A stretch of 64,000 nt of DNA from Mannheimia indoligenes (GTDB lineage: Bacteria; Pseudomonadota; Gammaproteobacteria; Enterobacterales; Pasteurellaceae), in the NCBI RefSeq assembly GCF_036880405.1, contig NZ_JBAJJM010000001.1:124001-188000 (forward strand), written 5' to 3'. Within the stretch, counting starts at the first letter, position 1, and each line of letters opens with the position of its first letter. The notes under the pieces are model-generated. The model was not told the DNA's origin and searched no databases. It saw only the letters and a program-made list of their open reading frames with translations. This document shows, in pieces, positions 35,977 to 45,189 of the stretch. The position numbers and the translations under genes are program-made.

Positions 35977-36885
35977 CTAAATTCTGGCTTTAAGTCCACC
36001 AAATTCTTCAATCATTTTAGCGGTAAAGGTTTTTAATTCTTCCGTCATCAGCAAGAAATCGGCATCAAAACGTTGGGCGACATCTTCTTTTAGAATATCA
36101 TCGTTTTTCTCACGCACTTCATCAGCAAATTTAAGGCGAGAAAGCGTGGCATCTTCATTGAGAACACAAGAGAAATGGGCTTCCCACTCAATTGCAAGTT
36201 TTGTGATAAATTTGCCCGCTTGTAAATGCTGGGCGATTTCCTCTGTTTCCAAATCTTGGCGTTTGCAGCGGATAACGCTGTCGGTATCAAAGGATTTCAG
36301 CTCGGCTTCTTCTAATAAAGTTAGCCAACTTGGTGTATGCCCTTTTGCAATCCAGTTTGTCATCACTTCTGCCGGCGGTAGTGTGAATGAAATCGGCACA
36401 ACAGGTAATGAGCCGAGTGTTTTACGCAGTAATGCAAGCGTATCTTCTGCTCTCTTACTTGAAGCAGCATCAACATAAACCAATTGATTATCTAAATCTA
36501 ACCAAAGAGCGGTAAATTGATGCTTGCTAAAGGCTCGAGGTAAAAGGTTAGACACCACCTGATCTTTCACTGCCTGCTTTTCGGTTTTTTTGAGTTTACG
36601 AGCCTCTTTTTCTTCCAATTCTGCAATGCGTTGCTCGGTTTCGGCTTTGACTACATTGGCGGGCAGTAATTTATCCTCTTTGTGTGAAACCAGCAAAAAT
36701 TGATTACCTTGTGAAAAATGAAGTAAATCAGACCCTTTTAGTGGACTAGACCAGCCGAATTTGCTCATATCAAATTGAGTGCAAGGTGTGAATTTTGTTT
36801 CTTGCTGCAAATCATCAAGGCTTTTGCTATCAAGCGAAAGCTCGCCGGTTAATTTATAAATCATCACATTTTTGAAGAAAACCAT
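35977..36885 (-). CDS. rdgC: Recombination-associated protein RdgC
   Basis: A ring-shaped dimer that binds double-stranded DNA and can inhibit RecA loading. The 302-residue length is standard for the family. The N-terminus MVFFKNVMIYKLTGEL and the internal GWSSPLKGSDLLHFSQGNQFLL segment (about residues 44-65) are typical, as is the central charged helix with KKTEKQAVKDQVVSNLLPRAF. It is divergent from proC across an 87-bp region. Confidence 0.94.
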   Translation of the reverse strand: MVFFKNVMIYKLTGELSLDSKSLDDLQQETKFTPCTQFDMSKFGWSSPLKGSDLLHFSQGNQFLLVSHKEDKLLPANVVKAETEQRIAELEEKEARKLKKTEKQAVKDQVVSNLLPRAFSKHQFTALWLDLDNQLVYVDAASSKRAEDTLALLRKTLGSLPVVPISFTLPPAEVMTNWIAKGHTPSWLTLLEEAELKSFDTDSVIRCKRQDLETEEIAQHLQAGKFITKLAIEWEAHFSCVLNEDATLSRLKFADEVREKNDDILKEDVAQRFDADFLLMTEELKTFTAKMIEEFGGLKARI

Positions 36886-36972
36886 TTTTGCCTGTCCTTT
36901 TAGAGAAATCTTTTAAGGTGTAGAATAAGGTATTTTAACAGAGCCAACCCCAACACAGTAGAGAATTTGCAA

Positions 36973-37791
36973 ATGAACAGTAAAAAACTTGCCTTTATCG
37001 GCACGGGCAATATGGCATTCGCCATTATTCAAGGTTTATTGAGAAGCGGTTATCACGCTTCTCAAATCATTGCGTGTAATAAAAGCAATATTGCTCGGAG
37101 AGAGGCATTACAAGCGGTCGGAATTTCCACACATTTTGCAAATCGTGAAGCGGTAGAACAAGCGGAAGTGGTGGTGTTAGCGGTTAAACCTCAGGTGATG
37201 GCAGAGGTTTGTGCAGAATTTGCGGACATCGATTTTTCAAATAAATGGGTCATTTCTGTTGCCGCGGGGATTTCGGTGAAACGTTTGGAAGAGTTGCTTC
37301 CAACAGCGAAAAGTATTATCCGCACAATGCCGAATACGCCTTCATTGATTGGTGAAGGAATGACGGGGCTATTTGCAAAAAAATCGGTAAATTCGACCGC
37401 TTGTGAATTTGCTGAGAACTTAATGAGTGCGGTAGGGAAATGTTATTGGGTGGAAACTGAGGACAAAATCAACCACATTATTGCCATTACCGGCTCAAGT
37501 CCTGCTTATTTTTTCCGTTTTATGGAAGTAATGCAACAAAGTGCAATGCAAATGGGTTTTAGCGAGCAAGATGCAAGATTGCTTGTGCAATCTGCTGCAC
37601 TTGGAGCGGCAAAATTAGTAGAGGCAAATCCAACAGTTCCCCTTTCAACCTTACGAGAAAATGTAACATCCAAAGGTGGTACAACAGCTAAAGCCCTTGA
37701 GGTATTTGAGCAAGCCAATCTTGCCGATACGGTAGATAAAGCAATGTGGGCGGCAATTTACCGTGCTGAGGAAATGGAGAAGTCATTATGA
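36973..37791 (+). CDS. proC: Pyrroline-5-carboxylate reductase ProC
   Basis: Last step of proline synthesis, reducing 1-pyrroline-5-carboxylate with NAD(P)H. From the ATG at 36973 it has 272 residues; a TTG two codons upstream is less likely. The Rossmann motif AFIGTGNMAFAI is near residue 7, NTPSLIGEGMTGLFA near 120 and the P5CR signature LRENVTSKGGTTAKALEVFE near 220. The stop overlaps the next ATG (ATGA), so the transporter gene is coupled. With putP, proline can be both made and imported. Confidence 0.95.
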   Translation: MNSKKLAFIGTGNMAFAIIQGLLRSGYHASQIIACNKSNIARREALQAVGISTHFANREAVEQAEVVVLAVKPQVMAEVCAEFADIDFSNKWVISVAAGISVKRLEELLPTAKSIIRTMPNTPSLIGEGMTGLFAKKSVNSTACEFAENLMSAVGKCYWVETEDKINHIIAITGSSPAYFFRFMEVMQQSAMQMGFSEQDARLLVQSAALGAAKLVEANPTVPLSTLRENVTSKGGTTAKALEVFEQANLADTVDKAMWAAIYRAEEMEKSL

Positions 37792-38945
37792 TAGCGGTTT
37801 CACCGTTTAAATGGGCGGCATTTAACTATTTCGGTTTCTTTTGTGCCTACGGCGTAATACTGCCATTTTTACCTGTTTGGCTAAAGCATCACGGCTATTC
37901 CACTGAAATTATCGGGTTACTGGCTGCCGTAGGCTACCTGTTTCGCTTTGGCGGCAGTATGCTGGCTTCGCAGCGAGTAAAAGCGGTAAACCAGCTTATT
38001 CCAACCGCAAGAACCTTAACGTGGCTAAATATTGCAGTTGCCGTTGTGCTGGCATTTTCAGGCGATTCTATTTGGTTGGTCTTTCCTGTCTTAATGCTGT
38101 TTCAAATGTTTAATTCAGGGGCGATGCCGATTGCAGATAGTATAGCTTCCATTTGGCAACGACAAGTCGGTTTGGATTACGGTAAAGCCAGACTTTTTGG
38201 CTCAATCGCATTTGTGGTTGGTTCGCTTTGCGGTGGCTATTTTATCGGGCAGCTAGGCGAAGATATTGTAGTTTGGGTTATTATTGGCTTTCTAGTCTTG
38301 TTTGGCATTGGGCAATTCGCTAGACCAACAGTTGGTTTTGAAGATAAGAATGTGGTAACTAATGGCTCTAATGTAACTTACTTAGCCTTATTAAAAGAAC
38401 CTACCACCTTACGAATGTTAATTGCGGTATCGTTAATTTCAGCGTCTCACGCAACTTATTACACCTATAGCACCATTCATTGGTCAAATGCAGGCATTTC
38501 AACGGAAATCACCAGTTTATTTTGGGGATTAGCGGTGGTATCGGAGATTTTGTTCTTTTTAGTCTCTAAACAGTTGTTTAAGTCGTGGAAAATTAGTCAT
38601 TTGATGATTTTATCTGCGGTATTTGCTTTTATCCGCTGGGGGATTATGGGGAGTACAACAGAGATTGCATTAATGATTTTTGCACAAATGTTACACTCAG
38701 TTACCTTTGGGGCTTCTCATATTGCAATGATTCGCTATATTTCAATGCAATCGGCAGAAAATATTACGAAGTTACAAGGCTTATATTTCGGTTTGGCAAG
38801 CTGTGCGTTTATGGCGGTATTTACCTTTGTAGCGGGAATGATCTATCAATATTCACCAAGTTTAACCTTCTGGTTAATGGCTGCTTTTGTTGTACCGGCG
38901 ATGTTTATTGTACCGAAAAAATTTGAGGTACAGATTTTGAAATAA
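37788..38945 (+). CDS. MFS transporter, HcaT/LacY-like family
   Basis: A 385-residue carrier with about 12 hydrophobic spans. The N-terminus FNYFGFFCAYGVILPFLPVWLKHHGYSTEIIGLL and the ...YGKARLFGSIAFVVGSLCGGYFI segment near residue 130 are typical of the 3-phenylpropionate transporter (HcaT) group in the oligosaccharide:H+ / nucleoside-like MFS branch. Translationally coupled to proC, as in H. influenzae. The substrate is unknown; nothing nearby degrades phenylpropionate. Confidence 0.86.
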   Translation: MIAVSPFKWAAFNYFGFFCAYGVILPFLPVWLKHHGYSTEIIGLLAAVGYLFRFGGSMLASQRVKAVNQLIPTARTLTWLNIAVAVVLAFSGDSIWLVFPVLMLFQMFNSGAMPIADSIASIWQRQVGLDYGKARLFGSIAFVVGSLCGGYFIGQLGEDIVVWVIIGFLVLFGIGQFARPTVGFEDKNVVTNGSNVTYLALLKEPTTLRMLIAVSLISASHATYYTYSTIHWSNAGISTEITSLFWGLAVVSEILFFLVSKQLFKSWKISHLMILSAVFAFIRWGIMGSTTEIALMIFAQMLHSVTFGASHIAMIRYISMQSAENITKLQGLYFGLASCAFMAVFTFVAGMIYQYSPSLTFWLMAAFVVPAMFIVPKKFEVQILK

Positions 38946-38952
38946 GCATAAA

Positions 38953-38977
38953 AAATGCCGACATTATGTCGGCATTT
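38953..38977. terminator. Bidirectional terminator between the MFS and csp genes
   Basis: AAATGCCGACAT and ATGTCGGCATTT form 12-bp arms, with A and T tracts on either side, between convergent genes. Confidence 0.88.
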
Positions 38978-38998
38978 ATTTTTAAAAATCGTTAAAAA

Positions 38999-39211
38999 TT
39001 AGATTTTTTTCACGTTTACTGCTGATGCACCACGATCTGAATCTTGGATTTCAAATTGTACTTTTGCACCATCTTCTAAAGTACGGTAGCCACCGTTTGC
39101 TTCGATTGCAGAGAAGTGAACGAATACATCTTTTCCGCCTTGGTCTGGAGTGATGAAACCAAAACCTTTAGTTGAATTGAACCATTTTACTGTACCAGTA
39201 ACTGCTGACAT
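38999..39211 (-). CDS. Cold-shock domain protein (CspA family)
   Basis: A 70-residue OB-fold protein that binds single-stranded RNA and DNA. The RNP1 motif KGFGFI is at residues 15-20 and RNP2 VFVHF near 29-33. The length and the acidic-to-neutral composition are normal for CspA/E/C-type proteins; which paralogue cannot be decided. The upstream 325 bp to proQ is unusually long, consistent with the long structured leader of cold-inducible csp mRNAs. Confidence 0.94.
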   Translation of the reverse strand: MSAVTGTVKWFNSTKGFGFITPDQGGKDVFVHFSAIEANGGYRTLEDGAKVQFEIQDSDRGASAVNVKKI

Positions 39212-39536
39212 AGGATTTTCCTTATAAATATAAAAAGTGATAAAAGATAGCTAGACGGGATATTACAGACGCATCTATCAATCACTTACCTTTTAGGAAA
39301 ATAACTAAAAAGATTCAACTACTAATTAACACACGAACAGCTTTTACCATTAGAGCATTTATTCATTTTTTAAGCAAATGATTTTTACGCTTTTGTGAAC
39401 ATTTATCTAAAAAAATAGTCTGTTTTTTGTAAAACGAATATGCGATTTATATGGACGAAGCTTTATAAATCAAATATAGTATTAAGTTAGATTTTAACTT
39501 AGCAAATTCTCGAATTTTTTATTAACGGAACTTATT
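39212..39536. other. Intergenic region between csp and proQ
   Basis: 325 bp of AT-rich DNA between divergent genes. It should contain the csp leader (reverse strand) and the proQ promoter. I see no long open frame, tRNA or strong hairpin. A possible proQ -10 (TATAGT, 39474-39479) lies about 60 bp upstream of the proQ ATG. A cold-box cannot be assigned with confidence. Confidence 0.5.
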
Positions 39537-40076
39537 ATGTCGGAACAACAAGTAGAGCAAACAACAGAACAGACTAACAATAAAACGAACCCAAGCACAA
39601 AGGAAGTGATTGGGTATTTAGCGGAAAAATTCCCGCTTTGTTTCACTGTTGAAGGGGAAGTTAAACCGCTAAAAGTGGGGCTTTTCCAAGAATTAGCAGA
39701 AGCGTTAAAAGATGATGAAAAAGTAAGTAAAACCTTATTACGTCAAGTGTTGCGTAACTATACAAACTCTTGGCGTTATTTAGCTGCAAGCCAACCGAAT
39801 GCTGCTCGTGTCGGTTTACAAGGCGAAGAAGTTGGCTTTGTAACAGAAGAAGAAGCAACTCACGCAGCAGAAACCTTAGCAGCAGCCAAAGCAGTTGTTG
39901 CAGAGCGTAAAGCACAAGAACGTAAAGAGCAACGTAAAGAATTCTTTAAGCAAAAAGCACGTGAAGAAAATGCTAAAAAACGTGTGGCTTCTAAAGCAAA
40001 AAAAGTAGCAGATAATTTACCTAAAGCATCAGAGGAAAAATTAGCAGCTTTAGCAAGTAAATTTGGTCGTAAATAA
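39537..40076 (+). CDS. proQ: RNA chaperone ProQ (short form)
   Basis: A global small-RNA-binding chaperone of the FinO/ProQ family. The FinO domain occupies about residues 15-115 (STKEVIGYLAEKFPLCF ... LLRQVLRNYTNSWRYL) and is followed by a basic, alanine-rich helix (about 120-175). At 179 residues it lacks the C-terminal Tudor-like domain present in the 232-residue E. coli protein. No frameshift is apparent: the frame ends cleanly at TAA. It lies upstream of prc, as in E. coli. Confidence 0.93.
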   Translation: MSEQQVEQTTEQTNNKTNPSTKEVIGYLAEKFPLCFTVEGEVKPLKVGLFQELAEALKDDEKVSKTLLRQVLRNYTNSWRYLAASQPNAARVGLQGEEVGFVTEEEATHAAETLAAAKAVVAERKAQERKEQRKEFFKQKAREENAKKRVASKAKKVADNLPKASEEKLAALASKFGRK

Positions 40077-40150
40077 TATGTATAGTGGGCGTATAAACGC
40101 CCTTTGCAAATTTTTATCGTTTTATGACCGCTTGTAGATTGGAAAAGAAA

Positions 40151-42163
40151 ATGAAATTAACAAAATTAAACAAAATAGTTGCACTAACTTTAGGTTTATT
40201 GGTTAGCAATGTCTTTGCGGTTCAACCTGATATTAAAGAGAATAACATTGTTATTCCAAAACCAAGTGAACAGCACAGCTTATCAACCAAACGTGTTACA
40301 GCTCGTCTCACTCAATCTCATTATCATAAATTCCAACTAAATGATGAGTTTGCATTGAAAATTTTTAACCGTTATGTTGATTGGCTTGATCCATCGCATA
40401 ATACTTTCTTGCAATCGGATATTGATGAAATGCGTAGCAAATATGCTATGTTATTAGATGATGATTTATACGCCGGTAAATTAGATGCAGCATTTGCAAT
40501 GTATGAGCTGATGTCTAAACGCCGTTATGAACGTTATAGCTACGCATTGTCTTTATTGGATAAAGAGCCGGATTTAAAAGGCAGCGATAAAATTGAGATA
40601 GACCGTGAAAAAGCGGCATTCCCAACAAGTGTGGAAGAAGCGAATACACTTTGGGAGCAGCGTGTCAAAAACGATATTATCAATTTATATTTGAAAGATA
40701 AAAAATGGGCTGACATTAAGAAAACTTTAGTCAAACGTTATAATTTTGCAATTAAACGTTTAACTCAAGTGAAAGCAGATGATATTTTACAAACTTACTT
40801 GAATTCATTTTCTCGTGAGATTGACCCTCATACCAGTTATTTATCGCCTCGTGCGGCAAAAGCCTTCCAAGAGAGTATGAACCTTTCATTAGAAGGGATT
40901 GGGGCAACACTTACTCAAGAAGATGATGTAACCAGTATTAAGTCTTTAGTGCCGGGTGCTCCAGCCGCGAAAAGTAAGAAACTTGTGGTTGGCGATAAAA
41001 TTATCGGCGTTGGTCAAGGTGAGAAAGGCGAAATTGAAGATGTTATCGGTTGGCGTTTAGATGATGTAGTCGATAAGATTAAAGGTAAAAAAGGCACAAA
41101 AGTTCGCCTAGAGATTGAGCCGGAAAAAGGCGGGAAAACGAAGATCATCACACTTGTGCGTGATAAAGTGCGTATTGAAGATAGTGCAGCTAAATTAACT
41201 CTTGAGAAAGTAGATGGAAAAAGTGTTGGGGTAATTAAAATTCCAACCTTCTATATTGGCTTAACTGAAGATGTGCGTAAATTATTAGCGGATATGAGTA
41301 AGCAAAATGTGGAAGGTTTAATCATCGATCTGCGTGAGAACGGTGGTGGTTCATTAACGGAAGTGATTGAATTAACGGGTTTATTTATTAAAGGTGGACC
41401 GGTAGTTCAAGTGCAAGATGCCTTTAACCGTATCAAAGTACACGAAGATCCTGAATCAAAAATCGTTTATGACGGTAAAATTATGGTAATGATTAATCGC
41501 CATAGTGCATCGGCTTCCGAGATTTTTGCAGCTGCAATGCAGGACTATAACCGTGCGATTATTGTTGGTCAGCAAACCTTTGGTAAAGGTACAGTGCAGC
41601 AAAGCCGTTCATTGAATTTTGTGTATGATTTAGATAAAGAACCATTAGGTTTTATTCAATATACAATTCAAAAATTCTATCGTATTAATGGTGGTAGTAC
41701 TCAGCTGAAAGGGGTTGATGCGGATATTAAATTCCCTGAAATCATTAATGCGGAAAAAACTGGCGAAAGTTTTGAAGACAACGCTCTGCCTTGGGATAAA
41801 GTGCCTGCAGCGACGTATCAAGAAGCGGGTAATGCACGCAATGCAGTTTCAGAGTTAAAAACGAAACACGAAGAGCGTATTGCGAAACATCCGGAGTTCA
41901 TCGTATTAAATGAAAATATCGCTATTCGTAAAGAGCGTGATGAGCGTAAATTCTTATCGTTAAATTTAGAAGAGCGTTTGAAAGAAGAGAAAACCGATGA
42001 TGTAAAACGCTTGAAAGATATTAATGCCCGTTTCGCAAGAGAAGGTAAAAAAGCATTGAAAAGCATTGATGATTTACCAAAAGATTATGAAGCACCTGAC
42101 TTTTTCTTAAAAGAAACTGTACAAATGGTAGTAGATTGGTCGAATATTGGTAAAAAACCATAA
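40151..42163 (+). CDS. prc: Tail-specific protease Prc (Tsp)
   Basis: Periplasmic C-terminal-processing serine protease; in E. coli it degrades the murein endopeptidase MepS with NlpI and trims FtsI. From the ATG at 40151 it is 670 residues with a signal peptide (about 1-22). The upstream ATG at 40124 belongs to an uptake sequence. The PDZ domain is at about 235-320, the catalytic Ser region RHSASASEIFAAAMQDY near 452 and the Lys partner in QTFGKGTVQQSR near 478. The C-terminal helical extension (about 560-670) is complete. Confidence 0.95.
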   Translation: MKLTKLNKIVALTLGLLVSNVFAVQPDIKENNIVIPKPSEQHSLSTKRVTARLTQSHYHKFQLNDEFALKIFNRYVDWLDPSHNTFLQSDIDEMRSKYAMLLDDDLYAGKLDAAFAMYELMSKRRYERYSYALSLLDKEPDLKGSDKIEIDREKAAFPTSVEEANTLWEQRVKNDIINLYLKDKKWADIKKTLVKRYNFAIKRLTQVKADDILQTYLNSFSREIDPHTSYLSPRAAKAFQESMNLSLEGIGATLTQEDDVTSIKSLVPGAPAAKSKKLVVGDKIIGVGQGEKGEIEDVIGWRLDDVVDKIKGKKGTKVRLEIEPEKGGKTKIITLVRDKVRIEDSAAKLTLEKVDGKSVGVIKIPTFYIGLTEDVRKLLADMSKQNVEGLIIDLRENGGGSLTEVIELTGLFIKGGPVVQVQDAFNRIKVHEDPESKIVYDGKIMVMINRHSASASEIFAAAMQDYNRAIIVGQQTFGKGTVQQSRSLNFVYDLDKEPLGFIQYTIQKFYRINGGSTQLKGVDADIKFPEIINAEKTGESFEDNALPWDKVPAATYQEAGNARNAVSELKTKHEERIAKHPEFIVLNENIAIRKERDERKFLSLNLEERLKEEKTDDVKRLKDINARFAREGKKALKSIDDLPKDYEAPDFFLKETVQMVVDWSNIGKKP

Positions 42164-42190
42164 ATGTGTTTATAATATACACAAATATTG

Positions 42191-42216
42191 CCGCTTAGAT
42201 TACTAAGCGGTCTATT
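42191..42216 (+). terminator. Terminator after prc
   Basis: CCGCTTAG and CTAAGCGG form 8-bp arms with an ATTA loop and are followed by TCTATTTTTT. The arms contain part of the uptake core. Confidence 0.7.
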
Positions 42217-42256
42217 TTTTGAAAAAATTTGCAAATGATATTAAGAGGAAGAGTGG

Positions 42257-43786
42257 GTGAAAACCTTTAAATTATTACCTATTATGATGGCTTTTTCAGG
42301 TTTAGCTTTAGCTGAAACGGCAACAGTTACTCAGGCTACAGCTGCACCTGTTGTGCAAGATACAATTTTACCGCAGTTAAGTTTTGCAGCCCAACAAGCT
42401 CGTGCCGCAGAATTGGTAAAACAGGCAGATTACGCGTTAGCTCAAGAACAAATTCGCCAAGAGCAAGCAAGAAAATTTGCAGAGGCAGAAGCGAGAGTGA
42501 ATCAAGAAATTGGTAATAATGCCCTATTACTAAACCAAGCGACAACAAAAGTTTATTTAGACAATGAATTTGCCACAATGTGGAATGACAAAGCCGCAGA
42601 AAAAGCTTTTTTAAAAGAATATGCTTTATTTGCTGCAAGTGGTGTATCGTCTAAATCTGCTAAAGCATTACAACAAATCTTAAATCAGCCGGAAGGTTTA
42701 GGTAGAGATATTTTATTAACAGATGGCTTTTTAGATTATTTGTATTACAACAAAAATGTGTTTAAAAATGCCAATAACTGGTTATATAACTTAGGAAGCT
42801 ACTCACCTAAAGCCCCTTCTCTGGAACAAATTACTAAATGGACGAGTGCGGTAAAAGATGGTTCATCAGGTCAGTTTGTAACTAATCTTGTGCCAAGAAA
42901 TCATTTATATCGTGATACTGCGGAAAGAGTATTAGCAATGGTAGGTGGTTCATCTTCAGCAAAATCTAAAAAAGGTAAAGTAGCGGGGGGAGAAGTAGTA
43001 AATAATGGCGGTTCTTTCTATAAATTAGCACTAAATGCTCAACGCTTGCGTATTATTCCAAGTTTCAATAACGGTATTTTTGTGAATATTCCAAGTTATC
43101 AATTATATTACTTCCGTGATGGGGCATTGGCTTTGCAGTCTAAAGTGATTGTTGGACGAGCTGATCGTAAAACGCCTGTAATGTACAGCAAATTAAGTAA
43201 TGTTGTAGTAAATCCGCCTTGGAATGTTCCAACGAGTATTATGACAAAAGATATTGTGCCAAAACTTGCCCGTGATCCAGGCTATGCAGATCGTGCTAGT
43301 TTTGAAATTTTAGATGGCAGCGGTAATAAAATTAATCCGCGTAGCGTGAATTGGTCGCAGTATTTAAATGCAAAAAGTACACCATACCGTATTCGCCAGC
43401 AAGCAGGTGATGATAGTGCATTAGGTCGCTATAAATTTAATATGCCAAGTTCAGATGCAATTTATTTACACGATACGCCAAACAGAGGATTATTTGGTAA
43501 GACAGACAGAGCGTTAAGTTCAGGTTGTGTGCGTGTAGAAAAAGCAGATGATTTAGCGACAATCCTTCTTAAAGAATCAGGTTGGAGCGTGGATAAAAAG
43601 AACCAAGTATTAGGTAGTAAAAAAACCACTTCTGCACAAATTCGCTCGGATAATCCGGTTTATTTATATTATGTAACTGCTTGGGTTGAAGGTGGAAAGG
43701 TACAAACTTTGCCGGATATTTACAACCTTGATGCGAAAATTCCACAATATTCAATTAGTTGGGGAAAAGTTAAAAGTTTGATTTAA
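42257..43786 (+). CDS. ldtD: L,D-transpeptidase LdtD (YcbB type)
   Basis: Forms 3-3 cross-links between meso-diaminopimelate residues in peptidoglycan and can bypass penicillin-binding proteins. Starts with GTG at 42257 after AGAGGAAGAG. It has a signal peptide of about 19 residues, a helical N-domain (about 30-200), and a YkuD catalytic domain with YLHDTPNRGLFGKTDRALSSGCVRVE, placing the nucleophile at Cys424. At 509 residues it is shorter than the E. coli protein (about 615), mainly in the N-terminal part. mepK and gloC follow, as ycbB-ycbK-ycbL do in E. coli. Confidence 0.92.
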   Translation: MKTFKLLPIMMAFSGLALAETATVTQATAAPVVQDTILPQLSFAAQQARAAELVKQADYALAQEQIRQEQARKFAEAEARVNQEIGNNALLLNQATTKVYLDNEFATMWNDKAAEKAFLKEYALFAASGVSSKSAKALQQILNQPEGLGRDILLTDGFLDYLYYNKNVFKNANNWLYNLGSYSPKAPSLEQITKWTSAVKDGSSGQFVTNLVPRNHLYRDTAERVLAMVGGSSSAKSKKGKVAGGEVVNNGGSFYKLALNAQRLRIIPSFNNGIFVNIPSYQLYYFRDGALALQSKVIVGRADRKTPVMYSKLSNVVVNPPWNVPTSIMTKDIVPKLARDPGYADRASFEILDGSGNKINPRSVNWSQYLNAKSTPYRIRQQAGDDSALGRYKFNMPSSDAIYLHDTPNRGLFGKTDRALSSGCVRVEKADDLATILLKESGWSVDKKNQVLGSKKTTSAQIRSDNPVYLYYVTAWVEGGKVQTLPDIYNLDAKIPQYSISWGKVKSLI

Positions 43787-43803
43787 CGTAATACATCACA
43801 AGC

Positions 43804-43838
43804 TCCAAGAAGATCCGGTATCTTCTTGGAACTTTTTT
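43804..43838 (+). terminator. Terminator after ldtD
   Basis: TCCAAGAAGAT and ATCTTCTTGGA form 11-bp arms around a CCGGT loop, followed by ACTTTTTT. It lies between ldtD and mepK, so mepK probably has its own promoter. Confidence 0.88.
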
Positions 43839-43950
43839 ATAATTTAGATTACTAATTGTAATCTATGATTAAAAATTACACTATAGATTTACAGAAATTC
43901 GTTTATCGAAGCGATTTTCTTTAAATTATTAGCTAACCTATGAGGAAAAA

Positions 43951-44505
43951 ATGAAACAAATTGATGTTCAACGCCGTAAGTGGTTATCACTCGGCGGACT
44001 TGTTTTAGGGGCTAGCCTTCTGCCGGGTCAAGTAATGGCAGCTCTTTCTACTCCTGCCCCTGCTGCATTACGTTTTCGTAATATTAATACAGGCGATACC
44101 TACACAGCGAAATTTGGTGCAGGTGGTTTAAATAAAAAAGATCTCGGTCAATTAAATTATTTGATGCGAGATCGTCATATCAATCAAGTTAAAGCGATTG
44201 ATCCAAAATTATTCGTTAAACTTAACCAATTACAGCGTCGTTTAGGTTTCCATAATGCAGAAATTCTAGTATTAAGTGGTTATCGCTCGGCACAAACTAA
44301 TGCAAGAATGCGTCGTAGAAGTCGTGGTGTAGCACATCATAGCTATCATATTCTTGGTCAAGCAGTAGATTTCCAAGTTTCAGGAGTGCCTTTAAATAAA
44401 GTAAGGCAAGCAGCAGAAAGTTTGAACAATGGAGGGGTTGGTTACTATCCTCGTAGTAATTTTGTTCACGTTGATACCGGTCCTGTTCGTACTTGGAGAG
44501 GCTAA
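43951..44505 (+). CDS. mepK: Murein endopeptidase MepK (YcbK type)
   Basis: An M15-family (LAS) metallopeptidase that in E. coli cleaves meso-DAP 3-3 and D-Ala-DAP cross-links to allow wall growth. It is 184 residues with a Tat-type signal (VQRRKWLSLGG, residues 6-16) and a hydrophobic stretch ending near AMA. The metal and catalytic motifs are VLSGYRSAQTNARMR (near 108), HHSYHILGQAVDFQ (about 130-143) and HVDTG near 174. It lies downstream of ldtD, the enzyme that makes the 3-3 links. Confidence 0.92.
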   Translation: MKQIDVQRRKWLSLGGLVLGASLLPGQVMAALSTPAPAALRFRNINTGDTYTAKFGAGGLNKKDLGQLNYLMRDRHINQVKAIDPKLFVKLNQLQRRLGFHNAEILVLSGYRSAQTNARMRRRSRGVAHHSYHILGQAVDFQVSGVPLNKVRQAAESLNNGGVGYYPRSNFVHVDTGPVRTWRG

Positions 44506-44521
44506 CAAGCGGTCATATTTT

Positions 44522-45154
44522 ATGTTTAATTTGCAAATTATTCCTGTTAGCCCATTCCAGCAAAATTGTACTGTGATATGGGATAACAATAAAAATGCAG
44601 CTATTATTGATGCCGGTGATGATGCAGACCGTATCATTCAATTTGTAGAATCTCAAAATTTAAACGTGCAAAAATTGCTGATTACTCACGCACATTTAGA
44701 TCATATTATGGCTGTTAAAGCTGTTAGAGATCATTTTAACGTTGAAGTGTTTGGTTCTCAGATAGCAGATAAACCATTATTTGAACATTTACCTGAAATG
44801 TGCCAACAATTTGGCTTACCAGCGGTAGAAGGATTTTATCCGGATCACTGGCTAGAAGAAGGCGATGTGGTTGAGGTAGGTGAGTTAAAATACCATATTC
44901 GCCACTTGCCGGGACACGCACCGGGACATATTGGTTTCTTTGATTTTGAGAATAAAATCGCTTTTAGTGGTGATGTTTTATTCCAAGACAGCATTGGAAG
45001 AACTGATTTGTATATGGGAAGTTATGATCAGCTTTTAGAAACTATTCGTACTAAAATGTTTGATTTAGATGATGATTTCATCATTGTGCCGGGGCACGGC
45101 TCACATACCACTATTGGGCGAGAAAAACAGAGTAATCCGTTTTTGAAGTCGTAG
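44522..45154 (+). CDS. gloC: Hydroxyacylglutathione hydrolase-like protein GloC
   Basis: A 210-residue metallo-beta-lactamase-fold hydrolase, YcbL/GloC family, a type II glyoxalase. The start at ATG 44522 (MFNLQIIPVSPFQQNC) is preferred to an in-frame ATG at 44429, which lies inside mepK. The metal motif THAHLDHI is near residue 55, HLPGHAPGHIGFF near 131, and VPGHGSHTTIGREKQ near 190. It follows mepK by 16 bp. In E. coli the same three-gene order ycbB-ycbK-ycbL is seen. Confidence 0.93.
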   Translation: MFNLQIIPVSPFQQNCTVIWDNNKNAAIIDAGDDADRIIQFVESQNLNVQKLLITHAHLDHIMAVKAVRDHFNVEVFGSQIADKPLFEHLPEMCQQFGLPAVEGFYPDHWLEEGDVVEVGELKYHIRHLPGHAPGHIGFFDFENKIAFSGDVLFQDSIGRTDLYMGSYDQLLETIRTKMFDLDDDFIIVPGHGSHTTIGREKQSNPFLKS

Positions 45155-45158
45155 AGAT

Positions 45159-45188
45159 AAAAAAGCAGAGTTTTCACTCTGCTTTTTT
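45159..45188. terminator. Bidirectional terminator between gloC and ycfL
   Basis: AAAAAAGCAGAGT and ACTCTGCTTTTTT form 13-bp arms with a TTTC loop between convergent genes; it overlaps neither coding end by more than a base or so. Confidence 0.9.
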
Positions 45189-45189
45189 A

